From: Clostridium_AD sp050717635
Lineage (GTDB): Bacteria > Bacillota > Clostridia > Clostridiales > Clostridiaceae
DNA length: 64,000 nucleotides
Direction: 5' to 3'
Assembly (NCBI RefSeq): GCF_050717635.1
Contig: NZ_JBOITO010000013.1
Location: 62,001-126,000 of the forward strand
The position numbers and the translations under genes were made by a program. Below the pieces are notes generated by a model. That model did no database searches. It was not told the DNA's origin and saw only the letters and a list, made by a program, of their open reading frames with translations. How positions within the stretch are numbered: position 1 is the first letter of the stretch; each line of letters starts with the position of its first letter. This document shows positions 17,799 to 28,253 of the stretch, piece by piece.

Positions 17799-18995
17799 AT
17801 GCAATTCAATAAAAAAACAATTGAAGATATTGAGGTTAAAGGTAAAAAGGTTCTAGTGAGATGTGACTTTAATGTACCATTAAAAGATGGGGCAATTACA
17901 GATATAAATAGGTTAGTAGGAGCAATGCCTACAATAAACTATTTAGTTGAAAAAGGTGCAAAAGTTATTTTATGTTCACATCTTGGGAAACCAAGTGGAC
18001 AGCCAAAGCCAGAGCTTTCACTAGCGCCAGTTGCTAAAAAATTAAGTGAAATGCTAGGAAAACAAGTAGTTTTTGCTGCAGATCCAAATGTAGTTAGTGA
18101 TAGTGTGAAATCGGCTGTATCAAAAATGAAAGACGGAGATGTATTACTATTAGAGAATACAAGGTATAGAAGTGAAGAAACTAAAAATGGTGAAAATTTC
18201 TCGAAAGAATTAGCATCTCTTGCAGATATATTTGTAAATGATGCCTTTGGAACAGCTCATAGAGCTCACTCATCTACAGTTGGCGTAACGCAGTTTATTA
18301 AAACTTCGGTATGTGGATACTTAATTCAAAAGGAATTAAAATTCTTAGGAGAAGCAGTAGATCATCCTGTTAGGCCTTTTGTTGCAATTTTAGGTGGAGC
18401 TAAGGTAACAGACAAAATAGATGTTATTGCTAATTTGCTTGATAAGGTAGATACTTTAATTATTGGTGGAGGAATGGCTTATACATTCTTAAAAGCCGGT
18501 GGTTATTCTATAGGAACTTCACTAGTTGAAGAAGATAAGGTAGAATATGCTAAAGATATGATGCAAAGAGCACAGGCAAAAGGAGTTAAATTTTTACTCC
18601 CAGTGGATAATATTGTTGCAAATAAATTTTCTTCTGAGGCAGAGGCTATAGTTACTGAAAATCAAAACATTCCAGATGGGTATATGGGACTTGATATTGG
18701 ACCTAAGACTTGTGAAATATATGAAGGTGCTATAAGTATAGCTAAAACTATCGTTTGGAACGGACCAATGGGAGTATTTGAATTTGTGAATTTTGCGAAT
18801 GGTACTATTGCAGTAGCAAAGGCTATGGCGCAAGTTGATGGAACAACAGTAATAGGTGGTGGAGACAGTGCAGCAGCTGTTAATCAACTAGGTTTTGGAG
18901 ATAAGATGACTCATGTATCTACAGGTGGTGGAGCATCTCTTGAATTCTTAGAGGGGAAACTTTTGCCAGGGATTGAAGCGCTAACAAATAAATAA
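17799..18995 (+). CDS. pgk: Phosphoglycerate kinase
   Basis: This 398-residue glycolytic kinase makes ATP from 1,3-bisphosphoglycerate. It shows the N-domain signature KVLVRCDFNVPL near 17-28, the substrate contact SHLGKPSG, the hinge region and the C-domain nucleotide-binding GGGDSAAAVNQLG. Length is standard. An AGAGGAG site precedes the ATG, and tpiA follows after 40 bp. Confidence 0.98.
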   Translation: MQFNKKTIEDIEVKGKKVLVRCDFNVPLKDGAITDINRLVGAMPTINYLVEKGAKVILCSHLGKPSGQPKPELSLAPVAKKLSEMLGKQVVFAADPNVVSDSVKSAVSKMKDGDVLLLENTRYRSEETKNGENFSKELASLADIFVNDAFGTAHRAHSSTVGVTQFIKTSVCGYLIQKELKFLGEAVDHPVRPFVAILGGAKVTDKIDVIANLLDKVDTLIIGGGMAYTFLKAGGYSIGTSLVEEDKVEYAKDMMQRAQAKGVKFLLPVDNIVANKFSSEAEAIVTENQNIPDGYMGLDIGPKTCEIYEGAISIAKTIVWNGPMGVFEFVNFANGTIAVAKAMAQVDGTTVIGGGDSAAAVNQLGFGDKMTHVSTGGGASLEFLEGKLLPGIEALTNK

Positions 18996-19035
18996 ATAAA
19001 TAAGATACTATAAAGAAATATTAGGAGGGGTTATC

Positions 19036-19782
19036 ATGAGAAAAGGTATAATTGCAGGAAATTGGAAAATGAACAAAACTGTAGCAGACGCTATAACTTT
19101 AGTAGAGGGAATAAAACCACTAGTTAAAGATGCAAAATGTGATGTTGTAGTTTGTCCTACATTTTTATGTTTAGATGCAGTAATAAAAGCAGCTAAGGGA
19201 ACAAATATAAAAGTTGGAGCTCAAAATATGCATTTTGAAGAAAATGGAGCTTTTACAGGTGAAGTTTCACCAGGAATGTTAAAAGACATGGGTGTTGATT
19301 ATGTAATACTTGGACATAGTGAAAGAAGACAGTATTTCAATGAGACTGACGCAACTGTAAATAAAAAACTTAAAGCTGCTTATAACCATAATATATTGCC
19401 TATCCTATGCGTTGGTGAAACTCTTAAAGATAGAGAAGGAAATATTACAGAAAAAGTCTTAGAAAATCAATTAAAATTAGATTTACAAGGACTTACAAAA
19501 TTACAAGTGGAAAACTTAGTTATTGCTTATGAACCAATTTGGGCTATAGGCACAGGAAAAACTGCAACTGCTGATCAAGCTAATGATACAATTGGCTTTA
19601 TAAGAAGAGTAGTTGGTGCTATGTTTGGTTCTGATGTATCAAAAAAACTTAGAATTCAATATGGCGGTTCAGTTAAACCATCAACTATAAGTGAACAAAT
19701 GGGTAAATCAGACATAGATGGCGGATTAATCGGCGGAGCTAGTCTTAAAGCAGAAGATTTTGCAGGAATAGTAAATTATTAG
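19036..19782 (+). CDS. tpiA: Triosephosphate isomerase
   Basis: This 248-residue TIM-barrel enzyme interconverts dihydroxyacetone phosphate and glyceraldehyde-3-phosphate. The substrate lysine is in GNWKMNK (K11), the catalytic histidine in ILGHSERR, the catalytic glutamate in AYEPIWAIGTG and the phosphate loop in QYGGSVKP. AGGAGGGG precedes the ATG. gpmI starts 24 bp downstream. Confidence 0.98.
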   Translation: MRKGIIAGNWKMNKTVADAITLVEGIKPLVKDAKCDVVVCPTFLCLDAVIKAAKGTNIKVGAQNMHFEENGAFTGEVSPGMLKDMGVDYVILGHSERRQYFNETDATVNKKLKAAYNHNILPILCVGETLKDREGNITEKVLENQLKLDLQGLTKLQVENLVIAYEPIWAIGTGKTATADQANDTIGFIRRVVGAMFGSDVSKKLRIQYGGSVKPSTISEQMGKSDIDGGLIGGASLKAEDFAGIVNY

Positions 19783-19806
19783 CTGCAATGGGTGGGAGGA
19801 ACAAAA

Positions 19807-21339
19807 ATGCAAAAGAAACCAGTAATGTTAATGATTCTAGATGGATTTGGAATATCAAATAATGTAGATGGAAATGCAGTAACTGCAGCAAATAAACCCA
19901 ACTATGATAAAATAGTAGAAAAATACCCAAGTACACAATTAAAGGCTAGTGGACTAGACGTAGGACTTCCAGAAGGTCAAATGGGTAATTCAGAAGTTGG
20001 CCATTTAAACATAGGTGCTGGTAGAATTATATATCAAGAGCTTACAAGAATAACAAAAGAAATTGCAGAAGGAAACTTCTTTAAAAATACTGCTTTTACT
20101 GAAGCAATAGATAAAGCCATAGAATCAAATTCTTCAGTGCATCTTTTAGGATTATTATCTGATGGGGGAGTTCACTCTCATATTGATCATTTAAAAGCAC
20201 TTATAAAGCTTGCTAAGGATAAGGGTGCTAAAAATGTTTATGTTCATGCATTCTTAGATGGCAGGGACGTGCAACCGGGTTCAGCACTAGAATATATAGC
20301 AGAAATTGAAGAATATATGAATGAAATTGGAATAGGAAAAATTGCTACTGTTTCTGGTAGATATTATGCTATGGATAGAGATAAGAGATGGGAAAGAGTA
20401 GAACTTGCCTATAATGCAATGGTTTTATCTAAAGGTGAGGAGAATTCATCAGCAATAGAAGCGGTTAAAAGTGCTTACCACGATAACAAGACAGATGAAT
20501 TTGTTCTTCCAACTGTTATTATGGAAAATGATAAGCCGGTGGCAGCTATAAAGAATAATGACAGTGTAATATTCTTTAATTTTAGACCAGATAGGGCAAG
20601 AGAAATTACTAGAGCAATAAATGATAAAGAGTTTTTAGGATTTGAAAGAAAAACACTAAATTTAAATTATGTATGCATGACACAATATGATATAACTATG
20701 AAAGATGTAACTGTAGCATATACATCGGATAGTTATAAAAATACGCTAGGTGAATATGTTAGTAGCCTTGGCAAAAAACAGCTTCGAATAGCTGAAACTG
20801 AAAAATATGCTCATGTGACATTCTTCTTCAATGGTGGTGTTGAGGCTCCAAATACTAATGAAGATAGAGCACTTATTCCATCCCCAAAGGTAGCTACTTA
20901 TGATTTGCAGCCGGAAATGAGTGCGTATTTAGTTACTGAAGAATTATTAAAAAGACTTGATTCTGACGACTATGACATGATTATACTTAATTATGCTAAT
21001 CCAGATATGGTAGGACATACAGGAGTTTTTGAAGCTGCTAAAAAGGCTATAGAAACAGTAGATGAATGTCTAGGTAAAATTGTTAAAAATGTTTTAAGCA
21101 AAGATGGTACAGTATTTATAACTGCAGATCATGGTAATGCTGAGCAAATGATCGACTTTTCTTCAGGAAAACCTATGACAGCACATACTACGAATTTAGT
21201 TCCGTTTACATATGTTTCAAACCATGGTAAAGGGCTAAAGGACAGTGGAATACTAGCTGATATTGCTCCAACTATTTTAGATGCTATGGAGCTACCTGTC
21301 CCTAAGGAAATGACAGGGAAATCACTAATAACAGTTTAA
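19807..21339 (+). CDS. gpmI: 2,3-bisphosphoglycerate-independent phosphoglycerate mutase
   Basis: This 510-residue manganese enzyme of the alkaline phosphatase superfamily converts 3- to 2-phosphoglycerate. Metal ligands are in MILDGFG and in TADHGNAEQM, and the phosphorylated serine is in MGNSEVGHLN. Start ATG 19807 was preferred over GTG 19792 because GGGAGGA sits 6 bases before it and overlaps the GTG. It is part of the canonical glycolytic operon. Confidence 0.97.
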   Translation: MQKKPVMLMILDGFGISNNVDGNAVTAANKPNYDKIVEKYPSTQLKASGLDVGLPEGQMGNSEVGHLNIGAGRIIYQELTRITKEIAEGNFFKNTAFTEAIDKAIESNSSVHLLGLLSDGGVHSHIDHLKALIKLAKDKGAKNVYVHAFLDGRDVQPGSALEYIAEIEEYMNEIGIGKIATVSGRYYAMDRDKRWERVELAYNAMVLSKGEENSSAIEAVKSAYHDNKTDEFVLPTVIMENDKPVAAIKNNDSVIFFNFRPDRAREITRAINDKEFLGFERKTLNLNYVCMTQYDITMKDVTVAYTSDSYKNTLGEYVSSLGKKQLRIAETEKYAHVTFFFNGGVEAPNTNEDRALIPSPKVATYDLQPEMSAYLVTEELLKRLDSDDYDMIILNYANPDMVGHTGVFEAAKKAIETVDECLGKIVKNVLSKDGTVFITADHGNAEQMIDFSSGKPMTAHTTNLVPFTYVSNHGKGLKDSGILADIAPTILDAMELPVPKEMTGKSLITV

Positions 21340-21456
21340 AAAACTAGATAAATCTATCAAATTATCCAAGTAAATTGTATTTTTACGTATTATAAGGTTA
21401 TTTTATTTTAACTTTGGAGATAATAACATAGAAAAAAATTTTGGAGGTATGAAATT

Positions 21457-22752
21457 ATGAAAAACTATATTGAAATTATTGATGTATTTGCAAGACAAAT
21501 ATTGGATTCGAGAGCATTCCCAACTATTGAGGTTGAAGTTACACTAGAAGATGGAACACTTGCAAGAGCATCAGTGCCATCAGGCGCATCTACTGGTATG
21601 TATGAAGCGGTAGAACTCAGAGATGGGGACAAAGATATATATAATGGTAAAGGCGTTTTAAAAGCTGTTGATAATGTAAACAATGAAATAGCTGATGAAA
21701 TAGTTGGAATGAATGTTTATGATCAAGTAGCTATAGATAAAGCAATGATAGCTCTTGATGGAACAGACAATAAGGGGAAACTTGGTGCTAATGCAATGCT
21801 TGGAGTGTCACTGGCTTGTGCTAGAGCCGCTGCAGAATCATTAGGACTTGGATTATACCAATATATTGGTGGAGTAAACGCTAAAGTTTTACCAGTTCCA
21901 ATGATGAACATTATGAATGGTGGAAGTCATGCTGACAACAATGTAGACTTACAAGAGTTTATGGTTATGCCAGTTGGAGCAACTTCATTTAGTGAAGCAT
22001 TAAGAATGAGTGCAGAAGTTTACCATACATTAAAAGGATTATTAAAAGCTAAGGGTTTATCAACTGGTGTTGGTGATGAAGGTGGATTTGCTCCAGACTT
22101 ATCATCAAACGAAGAAGCTATAAAAATTATAGTAGAAGCTATAGAAAAAGCTGGATATGTTCCAGGTAAAGATATATTTATAGCTCTTGATCCAGCATCT
22201 TCTGAATTCTTTGAAGATGGAAAATATAATTTAGCTTCAGAAGGAAGAAAATTAACTCCTGAGCAAATGGCTGATTACTATGTAGAGCTTGTTAATAAAT
22301 ATCCAATTATATCTATTGAAGATGGAATGGCTGAAGAAGATTGGGAAGGTTGGAAATACTTAAATGATAAAATAGGTGATAGAGTTCAATTAGTTGGAGA
22401 CGATTTATTTGTAACTAACACTAATAGATTAAAAATGGGAATTGAGAAGAAAGTTGCAAATTCAATTCTTATAAAATTAAATCAAATAGGTACAATAACT
22501 GAAACATTAAATGCTATAGAAATGGCTGAAAGAGCTGGATTTACTGCAGTAGTTTCTCACAGATCAGGAGAAACTGAAGATTCATTTATAGCTGACCTTG
22601 TTGTAGCTGTGAATGCAGGACAAATTAAAACTGGTGCTCCAGCTAGAGGCGAGAGAGTTGCTAAATACAATCAGTTATTAAGAATAGAAGAAGAATTAGA
22701 AGGTGCAGCTGAATACAGAGGCATGAAAGCATTTTATAACATCAATAAATAA
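21457..22752 (+). CDS. eno: Enolase
   Basis: This 431-residue enzyme dehydrates 2-phosphoglycerate to phosphoenolpyruvate. It shows the RQILDSRAFPTIEV N-terminus (Phe-Pro where Gly-Asn-Pro is usual), the SGASTG loop, the magnesium-binding SIEDGMAEEDWEGW and the C-terminal VVSHRSGETED signature. It is the last gene of the operon and is followed by a perfect-stem terminator. TTGGAGG precedes the start. Confidence 0.98.
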   Translation: MKNYIEIIDVFARQILDSRAFPTIEVEVTLEDGTLARASVPSGASTGMYEAVELRDGDKDIYNGKGVLKAVDNVNNEIADEIVGMNVYDQVAIDKAMIALDGTDNKGKLGANAMLGVSLACARAAAESLGLGLYQYIGGVNAKVLPVPMMNIMNGGSHADNNVDLQEFMVMPVGATSFSEALRMSAEVYHTLKGLLKAKGLSTGVGDEGGFAPDLSSNEEAIKIIVEAIEKAGYVPGKDIFIALDPASSEFFEDGKYNLASEGRKLTPEQMADYYVELVNKYPIISIEDGMAEEDWEGWKYLNDKIGDRVQLVGDDLFVTNTNRLKMGIEKKVANSILIKLNQIGTITETLNAIEMAERAGFTAVVSHRSGETEDSFIADLVVAVNAGQIKTGAPARGERVAKYNQLLRIEEELEGAAEYRGMKAFYNINK

Positions 22753-22762
22753 CTGTTTTTAA

Positions 22763-22798
22763 TAAGAGTATAGTCTTTAAAGACTATACTCTTATATT
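22763..22798 (+). terminator. Terminator after eno
   Basis: Perfect palindromic stem TAAGAGTATAGTCTTT / AAAGACTATACTCTTA followed by TATTTT. Confidence 0.9.
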
Positions 22799-22973
22799 TT
22801 ATTTAGAGTGGTATTGCGAGTGAAATTGTGTTAAACTTAACTAAATAATACAAAATTCATAATGTTTAAATTAAATAGCATATTATAATGTTAGTGTATG
22901 AATTGCATTGCGTTGTAAAGTGCTTTAGAATGTGCTAAAATAATTAAGTATTCGATAAATAGGGGGTGTACAT

Positions 22974-23210
22974 ATGCATAATTTTCTAATGGTTTTAGAG
23001 GTTATATCTTCAATTGCTATAATTGTATCAGTTATGATGCAACCTAGTAAATCAGATGGCTTAAGTGGTCTTGTAGGAGGAGGCGGAGCTTCTGAGACTC
23101 ATTTTACAAAAAATAAAATAAAAACTTTTGAATCAGTAATGGTAAAAGTTACAACAGTTTCTGCAATTTGTTTTGTTATAACTACAGTGATGTTAAATTT
23201 AGTTAAATAA
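22974..23210 (+). CDS. secG: Preprotein translocase subunit SecG
   Basis: This 78-residue membrane protein has two hydrophobic segments (about residues 3-22 and 55-75) flanking the conserved loop MQPSKSDGLSGLVGGGG, the SecG signature (usually QxSKxxGLsGaigGg). It supports SecYEG-SecA protein export. GGGGGTG precedes the ATG. In many clostridia rnr and smpB follow secG; here a terminator and yerC follow instead. Confidence 0.95.
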   Translation: MHNFLMVLEVISSIAIIVSVMMQPSKSDGLSGLVGGGGASETHFTKNKIKTFESVMVKVTTVSAICFVITTVMLNLVK

Positions 23211-23255
23211 TATTATTATCTAAATCATAATTAAATAAATATTTTACAATACATC

Positions 23256-23298
23256 GCAGTTTATTTAAATAATTTTTAATAAACTGCAATTTTTTTTA
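23256..23298 (+). terminator. Terminator after secG
   Basis: GCAGTTTATT (23256-23265) pairs with AATAAACTGC (23278-23287), followed by AATTTTTTTT. Confidence 0.9.
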
Positions 23299-23378
23299 TT
23301 TATTTAAGTTCTAATAGTATAAATGCAATATAAATGATAGAATTGTATAAAGTAATCTATGATTATTAGAGGTGAAAG

Positions 23379-23684
23379 ATGATGAGCGAATATAGTTCTA
23401 AATTACAAAGTAAAAATATGGATTTTCTTTTTGAGGGAGTTTTAAGTTTGAAATCAAAAGAAGAGTGCTATAGATTTTTTGAAGATATATGCACTATAAA
23501 TGAAATTAAAGCATTTGAGCAAAGACTACAGGTAGCAAAAATGTTAGCAGATAAAAAGACATATTTGGATATAGCGAGTACTACAGGGGCCAGTACTGCC
23601 ACTATAAGTAGAATAAATAGATCATTAAATTATGGTAGTGATGGGTATAAGCTTATATTAGGGCGTTTGGAGAAAAATAAATAA
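23379..23684 (+). CDS. yerC: YerC/YecD family TrpR-like DNA-binding protein
   Basis: This 101-residue protein resembles the Trp-repressor-like YerC family: an all-helical fold with a helix-turn-helix in KTYLDIASTTGASTATISRINRSL and the motif EIKAFEQRLQVAKML. YerC genes lie next to pcrA-ligA in many Firmicutes, as here. The regulated targets are not known. ATG 23379 or 23382 could be the start, after AGAGGTG. A terminator follows, so it is transcribed apart from pcrA. Confidence 0.88.
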   Translation: MMSEYSSKLQSKNMDFLFEGVLSLKSKEECYRFFEDICTINEIKAFEQRLQVAKMLADKKTYLDIASTTGASTATISRINRSLNYGSDGYKLILGRLEKNK

Positions 23685-23721
23685 TTATACTTATTTTTAT
23701 GTGATTGCAAATTTAATTAAA

Positions 23722-23752
23722 AGAGACGGTTAACATAACCGTCTCTATTTTT
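23722..23752 (+). terminator. Terminator after yerC
   Basis: AGAGACGGTTA (about 23722-23732) pairs with TAACCGTCTCT (23736-23746), then ATTTTT. Confidence 0.92.
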
Positions 23753-23863
23753 AAAAATGTTTAAGTTTTGTAAATTTGTGATATAATTATAGGTATGTTT
23801 GTAGTTAAATAGTAGTAATGCTAAATGTAGCTAGTATTACTATAATATATAAGGAGTGGTTTC

Positions 23864-26113
23864 GTGGATTTACAAAGTTTGTTAAATAAAGAGCAGTGTG
23901 AGGCTGCAATAACAGTTGAGGGTCCGCTTTTAATACTAGCTGGTGCAGGATCTGGGAAAACAAGGGTTTTAACTTATAGAATAGCACATATGATACAAGA
24001 TTTGAATATATATCCATCACAGATTTTAGCAATAACTTTTACTAATAAAGCAGCTGGTGAAATGAAAGACAGGGTACGATCACTTGTAGGAAATATTGCC
24101 GATAATATGTGGATTTCTACTTTTCATTCAAGTTGTGTTAGAATTCTTAGGCGCGAGATAGATAAACTAGGATACAATAAGAATTTTACTATTTACGATA
24201 GTTATGATCAAAAAAGTTTGGTTAAACAGTGTACAAAGGAACTTAATATTAATGATAAAGATTTAACTGATTCAGAAATATTAAATAAGATATCAAATGC
24301 TAAAAATGAACTTATTTCACCGGAAAAGTATAAAAAAGAAAATGAACATGATTTCAGAAAAAATAAAGTGGCTGATGTTTATCTTCTTTATCAAAAAAAG
24401 ATAAAAGCTAACAATGCATTGGATTTCGATGATTTAATTTTTAAAGCGGTAGAACTTCTTAAAAATAACAAAGACGTTTTGGACTTTTATCATTCAAAAT
24501 TTAAGTACGTTATGGTGGATGAATACCAGGATACTAATAAAGCGCAATATGAGCTGGTAAGACTTTTAGTAGATAAAAATGAAAATATATGCGTAGTTGG
24601 GGATGATGACCAATGCATTTACGCTTGGAGAGGCGCGGATGTTACCAATATCTTAGATTTTGAACAGGATTACCCAAGGGCAAAGGTGGTTAAACTTGAG
24701 CAAAATTATAGATCTAAAGGGAATATACTTATGGCAGCTAATGAAGTTATAAGAAATAATTCTCAGAGGAAAGATAAAGCGCTAAGAACTGAAAAAGATG
24801 CTGGAGAAAAAATAAATTTATATAGAGCCTTTTCAGATAGAGATGAGGCGAATTTTGTAGCAACTCAGATTAAAACAATTATGAAGGAAGAGAATAGGAG
24901 TTATAAGGATTTTGCAATTTTATATAGAATGAATTCACAATCTCGTATTTTTGAGGAGAGCTTCAGGAAAAATTTAATTCCCTATAAAATAGTAGGTGGA
25001 TTAAAGTTCTACGATAGAAAAGAAATAAAAGATATAATGGCGTATTTAAAAGTTATAAATAATCCACTTGATGATATTGCATTAAAAAGAATTATAAATG
25101 TACCTAAAAGAAATATAGGCGATGCAACTATAGAAAAGGTTCAAGAATTTGCAACTAGTATAGAACAATGTTTGTATAGTGCAATACTAGATGTAGATAC
25201 AATACCAACACTTACAACTAGAAATATATCATCCATAACTAAATTTGTTAGCCTTATGAATAGTTTTATGGCTAAAAATGAAGAGGTACCTGTGTCTGAA
25301 CTAATTAAGTCTATTTTAAATGATACAGGATATCTAAAACAGTTAGAAAATTCCAAGGAACCAGAGGATGAGAGCAGGGTTCAAAATATAAAGGAATTAG
25401 TATCGGACGCAGTAGAATTTGAAAAAACTTCTGAAGATAAATCACTATTAACTTTCCTAGAAGGGGTAAGTTTAGGATCAACAACTGATGATCCAGATGA
25501 AACTATTGAAACTGCGGGAATGATGACGGTACATAGTGCCAAAGGGTTAGAATTTCCAGTAGTATTTATGGTAGGTATGGAGAATGGTTTGTTTCCAGGT
25601 ATGTCTTCTATAAATAATCCTACTGAAATGGAAGAATCAAGGCGTCTATGTTACGTTGCTATAACAAGAGCAGAAGAGAAACTTTATATAAGCTCAGCAG
25701 AGAGTAGAATGGTGTTTGGAAGAATTGTCGGATATCCGCCTTCTGATTTTATAAGTGAAATTTCTCCGAATTTAAAAGAAATTGTTATGGGAGCTAATAA
25801 TAGGACTGTGGAAGTATTAAGGAGAAAGAAAACTAAGGCTCCGGCAGCTTATAATCCTCATGGTCTTTTAAGTCATCCTGCTACAGAAAATAAAACATCT
25901 GTAAATGATTACCTTTCAGTTACTGCGCAAGAAAATAGTTTAGGACAGCAAAGGGAAGTTACTGTAGGTAGAAAAGTAAGACATAGTAAATTTGGAATAG
26001 GTACCATTGTGTCAATTTCAAAATCTAGTGGAGATGCTTTAGTTTCAATAGCCTTTGATAATATGGGAATTAAAAAATTAATGTTAAATAAAGCACCTAT
26101 AGAAATGTTATAG
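23864..26113 (+). CDS. pcrA: ATP-dependent DNA helicase PcrA (UvrD/Rep family)
   Basis: This 749-residue superfamily 1A 3'-5' helicase acts in repair and in removing proteins and RecA from DNA. Motifs in order: Q-motif LNKEQCEAA, Walker A GAGSGKTR (about 27-34), Ia TFTNKAAGEM, II DEYQDTN, III GDDDQCIYAWRGA, IV QNYRSK, V VHSAKGLEFPVVF and VI AITRAEEKLYISSA. The C-terminal Tudor-like segment (VGRKVRHSKFGIGTIVSI) matches the PcrA RNA-polymerase-interacting region. GTG 23864 after AAGGAGTGG is the start. Confidence 0.97.
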   Translation: MDLQSLLNKEQCEAAITVEGPLLILAGAGSGKTRVLTYRIAHMIQDLNIYPSQILAITFTNKAAGEMKDRVRSLVGNIADNMWISTFHSSCVRILRREIDKLGYNKNFTIYDSYDQKSLVKQCTKELNINDKDLTDSEILNKISNAKNELISPEKYKKENEHDFRKNKVADVYLLYQKKIKANNALDFDDLIFKAVELLKNNKDVLDFYHSKFKYVMVDEYQDTNKAQYELVRLLVDKNENICVVGDDDQCIYAWRGADVTNILDFEQDYPRAKVVKLEQNYRSKGNILMAANEVIRNNSQRKDKALRTEKDAGEKINLYRAFSDRDEANFVATQIKTIMKEENRSYKDFAILYRMNSQSRIFEESFRKNLIPYKIVGGLKFYDRKEIKDIMAYLKVINNPLDDIALKRIINVPKRNIGDATIEKVQEFATSIEQCLYSAILDVDTIPTLTTRNISSITKFVSLMNSFMAKNEEVPVSELIKSILNDTGYLKQLENSKEPEDESRVQNIKELVSDAVEFEKTSEDKSLLTFLEGVSLGSTTDDPDETIETAGMMTVHSAKGLEFPVVFMVGMENGLFPGMSSINNPTEMEESRRLCYVAITRAEEKLYISSAESRMVFGRIVGYPPSDFISEISPNLKEIVMGANNRTVEVLRRKKTKAPAAYNPHGLLSHPATENKTSVNDYLSVTAQENSLGQQREVTVGRKVRHSKFGIGTIVSISKSSGDALVSIAFDNMGIKKLMLNKAPIEML

Positions 26114-26127
26114 GTAATGTTGGGTAG

Positions 26128-26160
26128 AATAACTAGTGAGTGTGCTAGTTATTTTATTTG
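26128..26160 (+). terminator. Hairpin between pcrA and ligA
   Basis: AATAACTAG (26128-26136) pairs with CTAGTTATT (26145-26153), followed by TTATTTG. It may only partly terminate. Confidence 0.65.
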
Positions 26161-26206
26161 TATTATCAAAATTATTATTTGTATTTTGTGGGAAAGGGTG
26201 TAATTT

Positions 26207-28243
26207 ATGGATAAAAATAAAGAAATGCAGTCTAAGGCCTCAAGTATTATGAATGTAGAAGATAAAATTAACGAAATAAAAAAGATAATTAAATATCATA
26301 GTGATAGATATTACAACGAAGATGAACCGGAAATATCAGATCATGAATACGATACATTAATGCTTACTCTTAAAGAAATGGAGAGTGAGCATCCAGAACT
26401 TATCACATTAAATTCCCCAACTCAAACAGTAGGTGGAAGTGCTAAAAGAAAAGCTGGAGTACTGGTAAAGCATAATGTCCCAATGCTCAGTTTGCAAGAC
26501 GTATTTACAAAAGAAGATGTCTATGCTTATGTAAATAAAAAGATTGAAGAGCTTAATGATCCAACCTTTGTTGTTGAACTTAAAATAGATGGTTTGTCAA
26601 TTGCCTTGCGTTATGTCGATGGTAAATTAACAGTAGCTGTGACTAGGGGAGATGGAATAATTCAAGGAGAGGATGTCACTGAAAATGCTAAAGTGATTGC
26701 GGATGTTGTAAAGAAGCTGAAAGAGCCTATTCCGTACCTGGAAATTCGTGGTGAAGTATATATGTCAACTGTTGCTTTTAATAAGGTTAATGAACAGCAG
26801 GAGTTATTAGAAAAAAAGATATTTGCCAATCCAAGGAACTGTGCTGCAGGAACACTCAGACAGTTAGATAGTAAAATAACAAAGGAAAGAGAATTATCTC
26901 TATTTATTTTTAACGTTCAAGATGCCAAGGGAATTCAATTTGAAACACATACCAAAAGTTATGAATGGTTAAAAAAACAAGGTGTAAAAGTTATTGAGAA
27001 CTATGTGAAATGTAAAACAGCCCATGAAGTGTGGAATGCTATTGAGTCTATAGGAGAGGAAAGAGGTAATTTAGCATATGACATTGATGGAGTTGTTATA
27101 AAAATTGATAACCTTAAAGATAGGGAAGAACTTGGAAATACTTCTAAAGTTCCGAAATGGGCTATAGCTTATAAATTTCCTCCAGAAGAAAAAGAAACAA
27201 AATTACTAGATATTGAAGTGTCGGTAGGAAGAACTGGTAGAATTACCCCTACAGCAATATTTGAGCCAATTCGTTTATGTGGAACATCGGTATCTAGAGC
27301 AATCCTTCACAACCAAGATTTTATCGATGATTTAGATATAAGAGTTGGAGATATAATTGTTGTATATAAATCAGGAGAGATTATACCTAAAGTAAAGTAT
27401 GTAGTCAAAGAAAAACGTACTGAAGAATTAATTAGATTTAAGATTCCTGACATATGTCCTGTATGCGGTACACCAACTGTACGTGAAAAGGATACAGCTG
27501 ATATTAAATGTACGAACCCTAGTTGCCTTGCGCAATTAGAAAGACACATCATTAATTTTGTTGGCAGGAATGCTATGGATATAAAAGGTTTTGGGGAGGC
27601 GTACATTAAGGAACTTATTCGCGCGGAGTATATCAAAAATATTGCGGATATATATTCACTCTTTAATTACAGAGAAGAACTTATAAATCAGGGTATAATA
27701 GGGAAAGAAAAGAATACGGATAAGTTGCTAGAAGCTATAAATAAATCCAAAAGTAATGAAGCTCAAAAACTACTTACGGGCCTTGGGATTCCTAATATTG
27801 GAAAAGTAGCAGCGAAAAGTATAATGAAGAATTACAAGTCTATTGAAGATTTAAAAAATACATCTTTGGAAGAATTGCAAAATGTCTCGGATATAGGTGA
27901 AATAAGTGCCTTATGTGTACTAAAGTTTTTTGAGGATGATAAAAACCTAGAAATAATTGACAGGTTAAAAGATTATGGCGTAAATATGGCCGTAGAAGAG
28001 TCAAGTAAGGTAGATATTGTGTTTGATGGAATAACCTTCGTTGTAACTGGTACACTTGCTTCTATGGGGCGAGATGAGGCTACAGTGATGATAGAAGAGC
28101 ATGGTGGGAAAGTAGCAGGTTCTGTATCCAGTAAAACTAATTATGTGTTAGCTGGAGAGAATGCTGGAAGTAAGCTTACAAAGGCTCAAAAGCTTGGAGT
28201 TACAGTTATAACTGAAGAGGAACTTATAAATATGTTAAAATAG
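26207..28243 (+). CDS. ligA: NAD-dependent DNA ligase
   Basis: This 678-residue ligase joins Okazaki fragments. It has domain Ia (YYNEDEPEISDHEYD), the adenylation domain with nucleophile K126 in ELKIDGL, an OB fold, a four-cysteine zinc finger (CPVCGT...KCTNPSC), helix-hairpin-helix repeats (GLGIPNIGKVAAKSI) and a C-terminal BRCT domain (FDGITFVVTGTLASMGRDEA). It pairs with pcrA as in most Firmicutes. GGAAAGGGTG precedes the ATG. Confidence 0.98.
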   Translation: MDKNKEMQSKASSIMNVEDKINEIKKIIKYHSDRYYNEDEPEISDHEYDTLMLTLKEMESEHPELITLNSPTQTVGGSAKRKAGVLVKHNVPMLSLQDVFTKEDVYAYVNKKIEELNDPTFVVELKIDGLSIALRYVDGKLTVAVTRGDGIIQGEDVTENAKVIADVVKKLKEPIPYLEIRGEVYMSTVAFNKVNEQQELLEKKIFANPRNCAAGTLRQLDSKITKERELSLFIFNVQDAKGIQFETHTKSYEWLKKQGVKVIENYVKCKTAHEVWNAIESIGEERGNLAYDIDGVVIKIDNLKDREELGNTSKVPKWAIAYKFPPEEKETKLLDIEVSVGRTGRITPTAIFEPIRLCGTSVSRAILHNQDFIDDLDIRVGDIIVVYKSGEIIPKVKYVVKEKRTEELIRFKIPDICPVCGTPTVREKDTADIKCTNPSCLAQLERHIINFVGRNAMDIKGFGEAYIKELIRAEYIKNIADIYSLFNYREELINQGIIGKEKNTDKLLEAINKSKSNEAQKLLTGLGIPNIGKVAAKSIMKNYKSIEDLKNTSLEELQNVSDIGEISALCVLKFFEDDKNLEIIDRLKDYGVNMAVEESSKVDIVFDGITFVVTGTLASMGRDEATVMIEEHGGKVAGSVSSKTNYVLAGENAGSKLTKAQKLGVTVITEEELINMLK

Positions 28244-28253
28244 GGGGATGTTC